In this document: positions 27,985 through 37,362 of the stretch, piece after piece
How the letters are laid out: each line of letters starts with the position of its first letter
Numbering within the stretch: the stretch's first letter is position 1
Assembly (NCBI GenBank): GCA_963842835.1
Contig: CAWJIB010000007.1
Span: forward strand, 62,001-126,000
DNA from: Roseiarcus sp963842835
Lineage (GTDB): Bacteria > Pseudomonadota > Alphaproteobacteria > Rhizobiales > Beijerinckiaceae
Length of the DNA: 64,000 nt
Direction of reading: 5' to 3'
The notes under the pieces: model-generated
Databases searched by the model: none
Seen by the model: the letters and a program-made list of their open reading frames with translations, nothing else
Told to the model about the DNA's origin: nothing
Translations under genes and position numbers: made by a program

Positions 27985-28730
27985 TGGGCTTCACGGCTGT
28001 AGTCGACGCCGAGGCGGTCGATCTCCGCGACGATCGCCTTCTTTCGCGCTTTCGGTTGCGCGTCGATCGGTCGGCGGAACAGCGCGCGCACCTGCGAAGG
28101 CGTCGCGACATAGGCGGAGGCGACCCGGCTCGCGGACTCGAAGGAAGTGAAGCGTCTGAGGTCGTCGAAATATTCCGTCTCGAAGCCGGTCACTCCGGCC
28201 AAATAGAGGTTCGTCGCAAAGACCAACCGCGGCTCGATGATCCAGCCCTCGCTCGGCGCCGCCCAGTACGACACGCGCAAGGCGTCGATCGCCGAGCCCA
28301 CGGGGCCCTTTCCTCGGGTCTCGACCATCGCGTAGCGCAGCCACGCATTGCCATCGAGAGGATTGCAGGCGAGCCGATGCTCGGCGGCGCGGATCGCGTT
28401 CCTTTCGGCGACGTCCGTCAGCGTCTCATCGATCTCCTCGGTCGCGGCTTGCAGCGCCGCCAGATTCACTGTCAGGCTCGCCCGAGTGAATGGATCGCCG
28501 CAATCGATCGAAGCACGGTCGAGCCCCGCGCTTCCTACGAAGCGCGCGAGATAGTCGGCGTCCGGCAGCGTCCCCTTCTCTATCGAGGCGGCCAAGTCGA
28601 AGACGTCGGCGTTGGCGGCGAATTGAACCAACGCGTGAGCCGACAGGCCCACAACGACAAGCCCGATCACAAAAAGGATTGGGGAAGTAATAAGCGACTC
28701 CGCCGTTACAATCCGCCGCTGAACCGCCAA
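27981..28730 (-). CDS. Membrane-anchored hypothetical protein in polysaccharide locus
   Basis: 249 aa. One hydrophobic segment at residues ~15-38 (SPILFVIGLVVVGLSAHALV) anchors a ~210-residue domain predicted to be periplasmic. Two cysteines (IDCGDPF and LACNPLDGNAW) could form a disulfide; spaced helical stretches (AERNAIRAAEHRLAC, NAWLRYAMVETR) suggest a TPR-like helical repeat. No family recognised. It lies between the Wzc-like gene (11 bases) and the NusG paralogue (4-base overlap), so it is part of the export operon and probably assists polymerisation or export. Confidence 0.65.
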   Translation of the reverse strand: MAVQRRIVTAESLITSPILFVIGLVVVGLSAHALVQFAANADVFDLAASIEKGTLPDADYLARFVGSAGLDRASIDCGDPFTRASLTVNLAALQAATEEIDETLTDVAERNAIRAAEHRLACNPLDGNAWLRYAMVETRGKGPVGSAIDALRVSYWAAPSEGWIIEPRLVFATNLYLAGVTGFETEYFDDLRRFTSFESASRVASAYVATPSQVRALFRRPIDAQPKARKKAIVAEIDRLGVDYSREAQ

Positions 28731-28741
28731 CGCTCGCCCTC

Positions 28742-31045
28742 CTACACTTTGTCTTTATGGTAATATGCACTATAGCGACTGTAGTAGTAATCTTTCGACC
28801 CGTAACTTTCGTAAAGATTGACCTTCTTCATGTTAACTTTATTGTAGACAACGCCGACGCATTTCTCGAACAACGCGTTATCAGAGGTCAGCATGTTTTG
28901 GACCATGATGCGGGGGGTGCGGCCCCATTCGACCACAAGCAGAAAGGCGTCGAACATCGAGGCGGCGGCGCGAACGTCGACCACCGGCCCCAGCGGCGGC
29001 AGATCGATGACGATGTAGTCAAACGAGGCGCCGGCTTCCGCGAGAACGTTGCGCATGCCTGGCGAGGAAAGAAGTTCGCTCGAGTGCTGCACCCGCTTCT
29101 TGACGACTGCGGGGAGCACGAACAGGCCGGAATCGGGCTCCGACAGCAAGAGGTCGCGGACGGGACGCTCGCCGCGGATCGCATCGAGAAGCCCGGCGTC
29201 GGCTTGTCGCGCCATGTCTCTGGTTAAGCCGGGATTTCGCAAATCCGCGTCGATCAGCAGACTCCTGGCGCCCAGATGCGCCAGCAGGGACGCGAAATTC
29301 TTTGCGACCGTCGATTTGCCCTCTTTGGGGAGCACGGAAATGACGCCGACGACCTTCGGCCTGCGGTCCCCAAGCGAAAGATCCACGGCGACCTTCGCCG
29401 AGCGTAGCGTCTCGGAAAAGCTGGAGAGGGGGTGATCGATCGAATAACGCTGCAGAGAATTCGTCGCACGAACGTGCCTGGGATCCCGATTCTCTTCATT
29501 CGCGGTCTTAGCGGACGCCAGCGCGTCGACGACCTGCAGCATCCCCAGAAACTCGAGACCCAGTTCATCGCGAACCTGAGACGCCACGCGGAACACGCGG
29601 TCGCGATATTCCCGCAGCGCGCCGAGGCCCGAACCGACAATGGCGCCGAGCGCAAGCGACAGCGCCAGGATGACGCCGCGCTTGGGATAGCTCGCGTCGG
29701 CCGGCGGCGTCGCCGCGGTGATGACCCTCGCCTCGCTCAGCGGAAAGGACTGCTGCTGCAGCGCTTCCTGATAACGCTGCATGAAAGTCTGATAGAGACT
29801 GCGATAGGTGTCCGATTCGCGTTCCAGCTCGCGCAATTGCACGAGAGTTTGGTTCGTTTCGGCGTTCGCGCCCACGAGACCGGACATCGACAGAGTCAGC
29901 AATTCCTCTTTGGCCCGCGCCACTTCGGCGTCGCTGCGATAACTCTCGGCGATCCGCTGCAACTCCTCGTAAATCAACCGCTGGAATTCCTGCATTTCCC
30001 TTCGCAGGTTGATGACCTGGAGGTGTCCGCTGCCGAGCTTGCTTTCAAGCTGCGCTTCCACCTTCGAGGCGTTCAGGTATTTTTCCCGCAGATCGGTGAC
30101 GACCGGATTGGCGAGCGAATCGGGGACCGAAGCGCCAGCTCGACCCGACTTCAACAAGTCCTCGATTTGCTGGTAACGCGCTTCGGCTCTCGCCGTGTCG
30201 GCGCGCGCCAGCACCATCTGGGCGTTGAGTTCGGTCAGTTGCTGATCGGACATCAATCCGGGCCTGTCGCCGCCCGTGACGACGATGCCGTTGTCGGCTT
30301 TGAATTTCTGGATGGCGAAATCGGAATCCAGCGACTGTTGCTTCAGGTCGGCGATCCGGGTCTGCAGCCAGCCGGCGGCGCGCCGCGTCGCATCAAACTT
30401 GGCGTCGAATTGATCGGTGAGATAGGCGTCGGCAAAAGCGTTCGCGATCGCCGCCGCCTTACCGCGATCCGGGGACGTGTAATCGACGGCCAGCACATAG
30501 GTGCGGGCGACGCGACGTACATCGAGACCTGCCCTGAGTTGCGCGATCGCCGAGCGCTTTAAGTCGGCGTCCTCCTCCACGTCCGACTTTTCCCGGGTCA
30601 CGAACCGGGCGCTGAAATCGAACGCCGATCGAAGCAAACCAAACGCCTGTCCGATCAGGCTCCCCCGCGCGCCCATGAATTCGGGATCGCGCGTGAGATT
30701 CATCGTCGAAATTACCGAGAGCGCGATCTTCTCGGACTTCAGAACCTCAACCTGACTGTCGATGGCGCCCGTATCGAACGTCAGCGCGGCGATCGAGGCC
30801 GACAATGCGTTCTGGTCCTTTTGGCTGTCGATCAAGATGTCGGTCGTCGCCGTATATTGCGGAACCGCGGTGACGATATACGCAAGGCCCAACAGCGCGC
30901 CGCCGCCCGCCGCGACGCCGACAACACGCGCCTGACGCCGCGCGGCCGCCAAAAGCTGGTCGAAATCGATGGTTCCCCTAGATTCCGCGACCTCGACATC
31001 GCCATCCGATCCGGGATTTTGGGGCTGGTCGATGCGCTTCAGCAT
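28742..31045 (-). CDS. Wzc/ExoP-type polysaccharide co-polymerase with tyrosine autokinase
   Basis: 767 aa. The N-terminal Wzz domain has its first membrane segment at ~40-60. A long coiled-coil periplasmic region follows, then a second membrane segment preceded by the PPADASYPKRG proline motif. The C-terminal BY-kinase has Walker A VLPKEGKSTVAKNF, Walker A' LLIDADLRNPG and Walker B YIVIDLPPLGP. The tail is tyrosine-rich (YESYGSKDYYYSRYSAYY), the cluster that is autophosphorylated to control chain length. Domain order equals that of ExoP/Wzc. It acts with the Wza-like exporter and the Wzy polymerase. Confidence 0.94.
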   Translation of the reverse strand: MLKRIDQPQNPGSDGDVEVAESRGTIDFDQLLAAARRQARVVGVAAGGGALLGLAYIVTAVPQYTATTDILIDSQKDQNALSASIAALTFDTGAIDSQVEVLKSEKIALSVISTMNLTRDPEFMGARGSLIGQAFGLLRSAFDFSARFVTREKSDVEEDADLKRSAIAQLRAGLDVRRVARTYVLAVDYTSPDRGKAAAIANAFADAYLTDQFDAKFDATRRAAGWLQTRIADLKQQSLDSDFAIQKFKADNGIVVTGGDRPGLMSDQQLTELNAQMVLARADTARAEARYQQIEDLLKSGRAGASVPDSLANPVVTDLREKYLNASKVEAQLESKLGSGHLQVINLRREMQEFQRLIYEELQRIAESYRSDAEVARAKEELLTLSMSGLVGANAETNQTLVQLRELERESDTYRSLYQTFMQRYQEALQQQSFPLSEARVITAATPPADASYPKRGVILALSLALGAIVGSGLGALREYRDRVFRVASQVRDELGLEFLGMLQVVDALASAKTANEENRDPRHVRATNSLQRYSIDHPLSSFSETLRSAKVAVDLSLGDRRPKVVGVISVLPKEGKSTVAKNFASLLAHLGARSLLIDADLRNPGLTRDMARQADAGLLDAIRGERPVRDLLLSEPDSGLFVLPAVVKKRVQHSSELLSSPGMRNVLAEAGASFDYIVIDLPPLGPVVDVRAAASMFDAFLLVVEWGRTPRIMVQNMLTSDNALFEKCVGVVYNKVNMKKVNLYESYGSKDYYYSRYSAYYHKDKV

Positions 31046-31135
31046 TTCTTGGTTCCCGGGCCGCGCATATCGCCAGGGGCCTGAAGCGCCAGGTCCCTCC
31101 GCATGTCCATCCCTGGCCGCATGAGCCGGCGCACC

Positions 31136-31774
31136 CTAGAGCGACGACTTCGAAGGGCTCGTCGACTGGCTCGTGGAGGAGGTCAAACCCCCGCCATTTC
31201 CGAGCGAGCCCGACGAGAAAGCCGTGAAACCGCCTGTGGGACCGCCGCTGCTTAGGGCGCCAGCGCCGGCGCTGGGGTTGAGGCTGGCGCTGTAATTGGT
31301 GCTGACGCCGACCGTCGCAGCGGTTTGCGGGGCGTTTGATGCGGCGATGAACGCCGCGATCAGCCCCTCCGAACCGGACTGCGCGATCGCCAATTGGATC
31401 TGCGCCGCAAGCTGGGGATCGACGACGGCCAGAATGCGCGCCGCTTCAGCCATGCCGGCGCCGATGGCCGCTTTCTGGGCGTCGTTGCCGGCCTTCGCCA
31501 CATCGATCAGAACGAGAACCAAGCTTTGATCGGTCAAGACGAGGCTGCGCGCGCGCGCCGACAACGCAAGCCCCCCAGCGGGATAGGTCGCCAGCAATCC
31601 CTGCGGGTTGGCCTTGAATTGAGCGACTACCGAATTCGGCAATTTCGCAATAGAAGGGACGCGGTTGACGCCGCCGGCCGTCTGCGCGCTCACGCTCGTC
31701 GGCCCCGCCAATATGAGGGCGAGGACGGATATCGCAGCTATTACACGGGGTCTCACCGAACCGTCCGAGGCCAT
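31136..31774 (-). CDS. Exported low-complexity hypothetical protein
   Basis: ATG 31774 is preferred to 31780 because GGAG then has proper spacing. A signal peptide ends near VSAQT. Mature residues ~40-140 are alanine-rich and helical (ILAVVDPQLAAQIQLAIAQ, GSEGLIAAFIAASNAP). The last 60 residues are glycine/serine-rich and probably disordered (GGFTAFSSGSLGNGGG). It sits between the wza-like and wzc-like genes in the same direction and is presumably a periplasmic or outer-membrane accessory of export. No family recognised with confidence. Confidence 0.6.
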   Translation of the reverse strand: MASDGSVRPRVIAAISVLALILAGPTSVSAQTAGGVNRVPSIAKLPNSVVAQFKANPQGLLATYPAGGLALSARARSLVLTDQSLVLVLIDVAKAGNDAQKAAIGAGMAEAARILAVVDPQLAAQIQLAIAQSGSEGLIAAFIAASNAPQTAATVGVSTNYSASLNPSAGAGALSSGGPTGGFTAFSSGSLGNGGGLTSSTSQSTSPSKSSL

Positions 31775-32098
31775 GGCCATCTCCAGATTGCATCACGCAT
31801 GGTCATACTACTTTAACGTGTGTCTCGGCGCAACTGCTTCTCACGCGATTTCGTCTCGATCATCGGCGCCATTGATGATGTTAAGTCAGTTGCCAGCCGT
31901 AACGCGCGAATGCCCACAAGACGCGTCAAGACGCGTCGGGCATATTGATCTCAACCTCATACGCAGCGACCTCTCGGCCTATCGGCGACCGCCGCGCGAG
32001 CAGGCAATAAGAAACAACCTAGGCCATGCGGCCAAATTCGTCGCCGGCGCGTCCTGGCGAACTCATGGGCAACCGATGACCGCGCTCGCCGGCCCACA
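31775..32098. other. Intergenic stretch
   Basis: About 320 bases between the exporter gene and the exported hypothetical gene. AT-rich near 31800-31880. A GACGCGTC motif occurs twice at about 31920-31937 as a short direct repeat. It probably holds a promoter for the downstream minus-strand operon. Confidence 0.35.
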
Positions 32099-33310
32099 TC
32101 AATTCTGCAGATAAAGGACCGAGGCCTTCGTGGTCGCTGCGTCGCTTGCGACCGTCGACGCCGCGCCTGTGACCGTCGTGATCATGGAGAGGAATTTCGT
32201 GATCTCGACCTGATCCGCGTTGTCCACGTAGATGATGTCGTTATCCCGCATCGGGAAACGGCGCGCCGCGAAGAAGCCCGAGGGATCGCGGAAATTGACG
32301 CGGAAAATCGTCGGGATGTCTTCGCGATCCTCAGGGAAATTCGAGATGTCGACGCCCATTTTCTCGAGCGTCGACCGTTTCTCGATCCTATAGACGAAAA
32401 CCTGACCCGGCTCGGCGCGACCGTCGAGCAAGCCGCCCGCTTTGCCCACGGCGTCGCTGAGGGTTACGTTCTCCTGCAGGAATTTGAACTGCCCGCTGGC
32501 GCCGGTCGCGCCGAAGGCCATGAAGGCGCGCTGATATTGGTAGACATACAAAGTGTCGCCTGGCGCGACATAGACGTTCTCGTGCGGGTCCTTCACCAAA
32601 TTGATGAAATAGACGGTCCCCTTCAAACCGTTGCGCTGCAAGGTGACGAATTCTTCGTAGCCGGGGTTGCGTATGCCCCCGGCGCGAGAAATCGCGTCGA
32701 GCACGCGATCGCCCGCCGGGTTGATCGAGATCTTGCCGGGCGTGTTGACGTCGCCGACCACCGTGACTTGTGTCGACGTCTGGCTGACCAGGGCGACGAG
32801 CGCCTGCGGCTCGATCGCGCGATCCTTCAATTTCTCGACGATGTCCCGCTGAATGGCGGGAGTTCCGCGATTCAACACCGGTATCTGCCCGGCATAGGGA
32901 ACGGTGATGTAGCCCTTGGCGTCGACGATCTGATTGGGGAGCGTGACGAAGTTGCCGGGCCGGCTGCCCGCGTCGACGGGGATGAACAGACCCCCCGCCT
33001 GGGCCTCGAACAAGGTGACCTGAACCGTATCGCCGACGCCGACCTTGATCTCCGGTACGGGACCATGCCCCGCGCCGAACGTGCGCAGCAACGAACCCGG
33101 CCCCGGGTCCTCGATCAACGGCAAGACAAAGCGATTCAAATCGACGAGCGCATAGTCGAGAATCGAGGCGCCTGTCGAAGCGGCGACAGCCACGGTCGCT
33201 TGCGATTCGACGGCGCGCCTCGAAGGCCCGCTGTCCGAAATCATCGAACATCCGGCCAAGGCCATGAGTCCCAAAGCCGAGGCCGCCAGTCGCGCGAAAT
33301 CGTGCCTCAT
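32099..33310 (-). CDS. wza: Wza-like outer-membrane polysaccharide export lipoprotein
   Basis: 403 aa from ATG 33310, with a strong GGGGAG ribosome binding site; the in-frame start at 33340 is less likely. The signal peptide ends in a lipobox (LMALAGCSM), so Cys20 or nearby is lipidated. The poly-export domain carries KVGVGDTVQVTLFE, GYITVPYAGQIPVLNRG and two SLBB-type domains (VTVVGDVNTPGKI, APGDTLYVYQYQRAFMAFG). It forms the octameric outer-membrane channel through which the polysaccharide leaves. Confidence 0.93.
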   Translation of the reverse strand: MRHDFARLAASALGLMALAGCSMISDSGPSRRAVESQATVAVAASTGASILDYALVDLNRFVLPLIEDPGPGSLLRTFGAGHGPVPEIKVGVGDTVQVTLFEAQAGGLFIPVDAGSRPGNFVTLPNQIVDAKGYITVPYAGQIPVLNRGTPAIQRDIVEKLKDRAIEPQALVALVSQTSTQVTVVGDVNTPGKISINPAGDRVLDAISRAGGIRNPGYEEFVTLQRNGLKGTVYFINLVKDPHENVYVAPGDTLYVYQYQRAFMAFGATGASGQFKFLQENVTLSDAVGKAGGLLDGRAEPGQVFVYRIEKRSTLEKMGVDISNFPEDREDIPTIFRVNFRDPSGFFAARRFPMRDNDIIYVDNADQVEITKFLSMITTVTGAASTVASDAATTKASVLYLQN

Positions 33311-34023
33311 TAGCTCCCCTGAGCCCAGCGCGGTACGCAACCTCCGCGTGCATGGCGGAATGTTTAACGTAATGCGCGCAACTTGGGAAGTCGCAAATCG
33401 GGCAAACTTCCGCGGCGTTTCGGCAAGACCGTCGCGTCGGCCCGATTCGCCTCGAAGCGACCAAGCGAGGTCGGAGATTCCTCTTTATAGTCAAAGGGTT
33501 GCATCAGCGTTGCCGCGGCGCAACACGGCGACATGAAATATTCCGCGGCCAACGGGCCCCGACAAGAAAGCCGTGTCCGGAACGGTCTATTCGCCGGCTG
33601 CCCTAAGATATCCGATGCTGCGAAGGCTTATTAACCTTTCGTTGACGGGTATTAAGCCAAAGCCCGCATGGCGCGCTCCGGCGAAGGCTTTGGGCCGCGG
33701 CCCCGGCGCTCGCTCAGACGGTTTTATCCTCGGCCTGGCTTTCAATGTCCGCGGCTTGAACCAATTCCTCGAGCGGCCGACAGCTGCGGCGAGACCGCCG
33801 TCGTTCTCGAGCCGGCGATCCGAATTCTGCACCAAGGCGAAGCGCTTCCCTGTCGACGCGAAACAGATTTGCGACGACCGGCGCCAAATTGGCGTCAATT
33901 CAATGGAATATGCGCGACGACGCCGCGGTCCGCCGCAATCCGAGATTTCCCTTCTGCAGTTTCCAGGAAATTCGCTCGATCGCGCCGGACGAACATGGAA
34001 TCGTGCATTTTCCGAATTCGGCC
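33311..34023. other. Intergenic region upstream of the export operon
   Basis: About 710 bases with no gene supported. It separates the chain initiator gene from the export operon and most likely contains the wza promoter and a leader. AT-rich patches lie at 33355-33380 and 33605-33660. Open frames inside have no ribosome binding site. Confidence 0.4.
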
Positions 34024-35553
34024 TTAATAGGCGTCGAGGCGAAGAAGCGCCGCGCAGGTCATGGCCATGATTTTAAAATCGAGGGTCAACGACCAATTGT
34101 TGATGTACCAGAGATCCCGCTCGACGCGCCGCTCCATCTGCGAGAGGCGCCGCGTCTCGCCTCGCAAACCCTGGACTTGCGCGGCGCCCGTCAGCCCCGG
34201 TTTGACGTGGTGCCGCAGGGCGTAATTGTCGATCCGCGCTTTATACTCGTCATCATGGGCCAGCGCGTGGGGCCTCGGCCCCACCAGAGACATGTCGCCG
34301 CGGATGACGTTGACCAGCTGCGGCAGTTCGTCGACGCTCGTTCGCCGCAGTATCCTGCCGACCCGGGTCACGCGGCCGTCGGCGCGTTTGGCCTGGACGA
34401 TCGGGCCCTTGTCTTCCAGGACCGTCATCGTCCTGAACTTGAACATCACGAATTCCCGATTATCGAAACCGCAACGCCGCTGGCGGAAAATGACCGGCCC
34501 CGCGCTGTCAAGCTTGATGGCCAAAGAAACCAGGAGCAGGACCGGCGTCAAAGCGACCAAAGCCGTAGCCGCAATGACAATATCCAGCGCGCGTTTGAGC
34601 GCGCGTTCCCTCGCGTTCAGCGGCTCGCGCTGAATCGTCACCGAGAAATGCTGGCTGAAGCCGCGTTCCTTCTGCTGACGAAGAACGGCGCGAATCTTCT
34701 CGTCCGGATACAACCGCACCGGCAAGGGAGAAACGCGCAGGAGGCCGCACACCTCCGAAAGCGCGTCGTCGCCGCTCCATGGCATGATCAATGCGAACTC
34801 CAGGGCCTGGAGATCGCGTGAGGCTTCGATCGCTTGCGCGACCCGAGCCCGATCCCGTTCGCTCAAGGCTCCATTGCCAGCGCGCGAATCGCCGCGCAGC
34901 GCGATCCGCGCGATCTCGTCCATCCCGAATTGCAGGAAATCGGATTCGCCCAACCTCTCCAACTCGACGGCGTCGCCGAGCGTCACCACGCGCCGTCCCT
35001 TGATGGCGCCTCGGCGGATGCCGGAGCGCGCCGCCGCGCCGGCCAGCAGACGGCCAAGCGGTTCCAGACAAAACGCAAGCGCCGCGAAGGCGATCATCCC
35101 GCCGCGCGAGTATCCCGCCCCGATCTTCAGGAGGAACAGAATGCAGGTCACGCCGAGCTGGCTGACCGCCAACGTCACCGTGATTCGGGCCAGATTGGAG
35201 GCTGGCGCCAGCAGAGCCTGAAGTCGGTACAGTCCTTCCACCCGGGCCGACAAGGCAAAGAGAGCCGCGGACACCAAGCCGATCCCGACCGCCCCGTCGA
35301 GGGAGGCAAACTCGTTCGTCGTGCAATACTGGTAGCCCATCTCTCCCGCGACGCTGGCGAGGAGAAGCAACCCCGCGTCAAGCGCCGCGGCGATCGGCGG
35401 GAGCGCCTGACACGGCAAACTGACATCGCGCGGCGCCGGACGCGCCGCATATGACGACTGGCGAGCAATATCCACAATCGCCCCCATTCCAACAATGCAC
35501 GTGATGGTAGCATTGCTTGCTTTGAACCCGCAATAGGTGCGATACTTCGTCAT
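34024..35553 (-). CDS. Undecaprenyl-phosphate sugar phosphotransferase (WbaP-like chain initiator)
   Basis: About 509 aa; the start is uncertain (ATG 35553, 35664 and 35487 are all possible, none with a strong ribosome binding site). Four to five N-terminal membrane segments and a CoA-binding-like central region are followed by the polyprenyl-glycosylphosphotransferase domain: KRALDIVIAATALVALTPVL, FRQRRCGFDNREFVMFKFRTM, RTSVDELPQLVNVIRGDMSL, VGPRP and VKPGLTGAAQVQGLRG. It transfers the first sugar-1-phosphate to undecaprenyl phosphate. It is divergent from the O-antigen-ligase-like gene. Confidence 0.92.
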   Translation of the reverse strand: MTKYRTYCGFKASNATITCIVGMGAIVDIARQSSYAARPAPRDVSLPCQALPPIAAALDAGLLLLASVAGEMGYQYCTTNEFASLDGAVGIGLVSAALFALSARVEGLYRLQALLAPASNLARITVTLAVSQLGVTCILFLLKIGAGYSRGGMIAFAALAFCLEPLGRLLAGAAARSGIRRGAIKGRRVVTLGDAVELERLGESDFLQFGMDEIARIALRGDSRAGNGALSERDRARVAQAIEASRDLQALEFALIMPWSGDDALSEVCGLLRVSPLPVRLYPDEKIRAVLRQQKERGFSQHFSVTIQREPLNARERALKRALDIVIAATALVALTPVLLLVSLAIKLDSAGPVIFRQRRCGFDNREFVMFKFRTMTVLEDKGPIVQAKRADGRVTRVGRILRRTSVDELPQLVNVIRGDMSLVGPRPHALAHDDEYKARIDNYALRHHVKPGLTGAAQVQGLRGETRRLSQMERRVERDLWYINNWSLTLDFKIMAMTCAALLRLDAY

Positions 35554-35756
35554 GAGGGGAAACCAAACATCGCCGCCGGTGAGACGACAGGATTCGCTAT
35601 CCGATCGCCGGCGCTGCGAATTTTCCGCAGCGAACCGCTCGAGAGCGGCCGATCCATGTCTCATCGTCGATACGTCATGACGTTTTATTTTGGAGCGCGA
35701 AGAGAGCCGGCCATTCGAATCGCCGGGCGCGTGACCGCCCTGGAGCCCGCCCCGCG

Positions 35757-37166
35757 ATGACGCCGGCGCCCGCGGTCGCCCAGCCGGGATTTCGAGAATG
35801 GCTGGCGAGAGCCTTCCTCGCCGCAATTGGTTGTACCGTGCTGGCCTATGGGTCCGCTTCGACGGTGCAATCCAGCTTCGCCGCGATCGCGTTCGCCGTC
35901 CTCGCCCTGCTCTCGACTTCGCATCCGATCGGCTCGCCGCGGGTCGACCGCGTGCAAGCGGTCGCGATTCTCCTGCTGGCCGGCCTGCTCGGCTATGCGG
36001 CGTTCCAGGCCCTGCCGCTCGCTGGGGCGGACTTCGCCAACGGGGTTTGGAAGTCGGTCAGCGAGAATATCGGCCCGGTGCGCGGAACCATCTCGGTCGC
36101 CCCGGGCATGACGCTCGATGCGCTGTCTTCGCTTGCGCTGCCATTCCTCGTGTTCATATCCGCGCTGGTCTTCTTCCAGGGAGATGACGAAGCCCTGTGG
36201 CTGTGGCGCGCCCTCGCCTATTTCGGCGCGGCCTATGCGGCGTTCGGCATCGTTCAGGAACTGCTCCTTCCCGAGCAACTCCTCTTCGAACCCAAACGAT
36301 ACTACGTCGGATCTCTCACCGCCACATTCGTAAACCGCAACACGGCGGGAACCTTCTTCGGAATCGCCCTTCTCCTCAACCTCGGGCTCGAATTCCACGA
36401 ATTGCGAAAGATCCGGATCGCCAGCTTCGTCAAAAAAGCGCTCAATTTCGACATCGGCTGGCGCGACAAGAATGCGCTCGTGCTGATTTATGCTTTGTCT
36501 TGCCTGAATGTCGGCATGGCCCTTTTCCTCACTCAATCGCGCGGCGCCGTCGGGGCGACCTTTGTCGCGTGCGTCGCGGCCGTCGCGCTGATCACGACGC
36601 GGCAGGTGACCGCCGACAAACCGAACGACGAATTCGTCGGTTGGCGCCGTTACGCGACGCTCGTCGCAGGCCTACTCGTCATTGTCGGCCTGTTCGCGCT
36701 ATTCGCCGGGCGGTCCGTGTATCGCATGGAGGCGCAGGGAAGCGAGGACGCGCGTTGGTGCGCCTTCGCCTCGACGATCGCGGCGATCAAGGACAATTGG
36801 ATCCTCGGCACGGGATTCGGCGCTTTCCAAGATGTATTCCCCGTCTATCGCGACGCCGATTGCGCCGGAATCCTCGGCGTTTGGGAGAGGGCGCACAATT
36901 TCTTCCTGGAAGGCTTGCTCGGCCTCGGCCTCCCATTTGTCGCCGCCTTGACGATCGGCTACTTGATCCTTGTCGGCGTGCTCATCCGCGGCATTAGAGT
37001 CCGTCGCCAATTCCGCTTCATCCCGGTCATGGGACTTGCCGCGCTGATCCTCGCCAGCCTGCATTCGATCGTCGATTTCTCGCTGCAAATTCCCGGCGTC
37101 GGAGTTTATTTCGCCGCCGTCATGGCGGCCGCGACGACGGTATCGCTGGGGCGTGGGCGCGAGTGA
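35757..37166 (+). CDS. O-antigen ligase/polymerase-like membrane protein
   Basis: 469 aa with ~11 membrane segments. The conserved loop TATFVNRNTAGTFFGIALLL and the later LTQSRGAVGA and VWERAHNFFLEGLLGLGLP (with the conserved His/Asn) are the Wzy_C/WaaL signature. Members either join finished polymers to an acceptor or polymerise repeat units. Since a separate Wzy-like protein lies at 18.6 kb, this one may be the ligase or a second polymerase. GGAG precedes the ATG. The gene is divergent from the initiator gene. Confidence 0.82.
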   Translation: MTPAPAVAQPGFREWLARAFLAAIGCTVLAYGSASTVQSSFAAIAFAVLALLSTSHPIGSPRVDRVQAVAILLLAGLLGYAAFQALPLAGADFANGVWKSVSENIGPVRGTISVAPGMTLDALSSLALPFLVFISALVFFQGDDEALWLWRALAYFGAAYAAFGIVQELLLPEQLLFEPKRYYVGSLTATFVNRNTAGTFFGIALLLNLGLEFHELRKIRIASFVKKALNFDIGWRDKNALVLIYALSCLNVGMALFLTQSRGAVGATFVACVAAVALITTRQVTADKPNDEFVGWRRYATLVAGLLVIVGLFALFAGRSVYRMEAQGSEDARWCAFASTIAAIKDNWILGTGFGAFQDVFPVYRDADCAGILGVWERAHNFFLEGLLGLGLPFVAALTIGYLILVGVLIRGIRVRRQFRFIPVMGLAALILASLHSIVDFSLQIPGVGVYFAAVMAAATTVSLGRGRE

Positions 37167-37362
37167 GCTTCGAACGTCGTTTTCGATGGGATGCGCCGGA
37201 CGATCGGGACCGCGAAACCGCAGCGGCTCGCGGACTTTCCGGCGGAGCCGAGGGGAGCGTGATCCAAAATAACGGCGGCCCTCATTTCTCGATCTTTACG
37301 CTCCGCAACGAATGGGCTTGCGGAGCGCGGAACGCGGCGGCTTTCCCAGAACGCCCTGGGGA

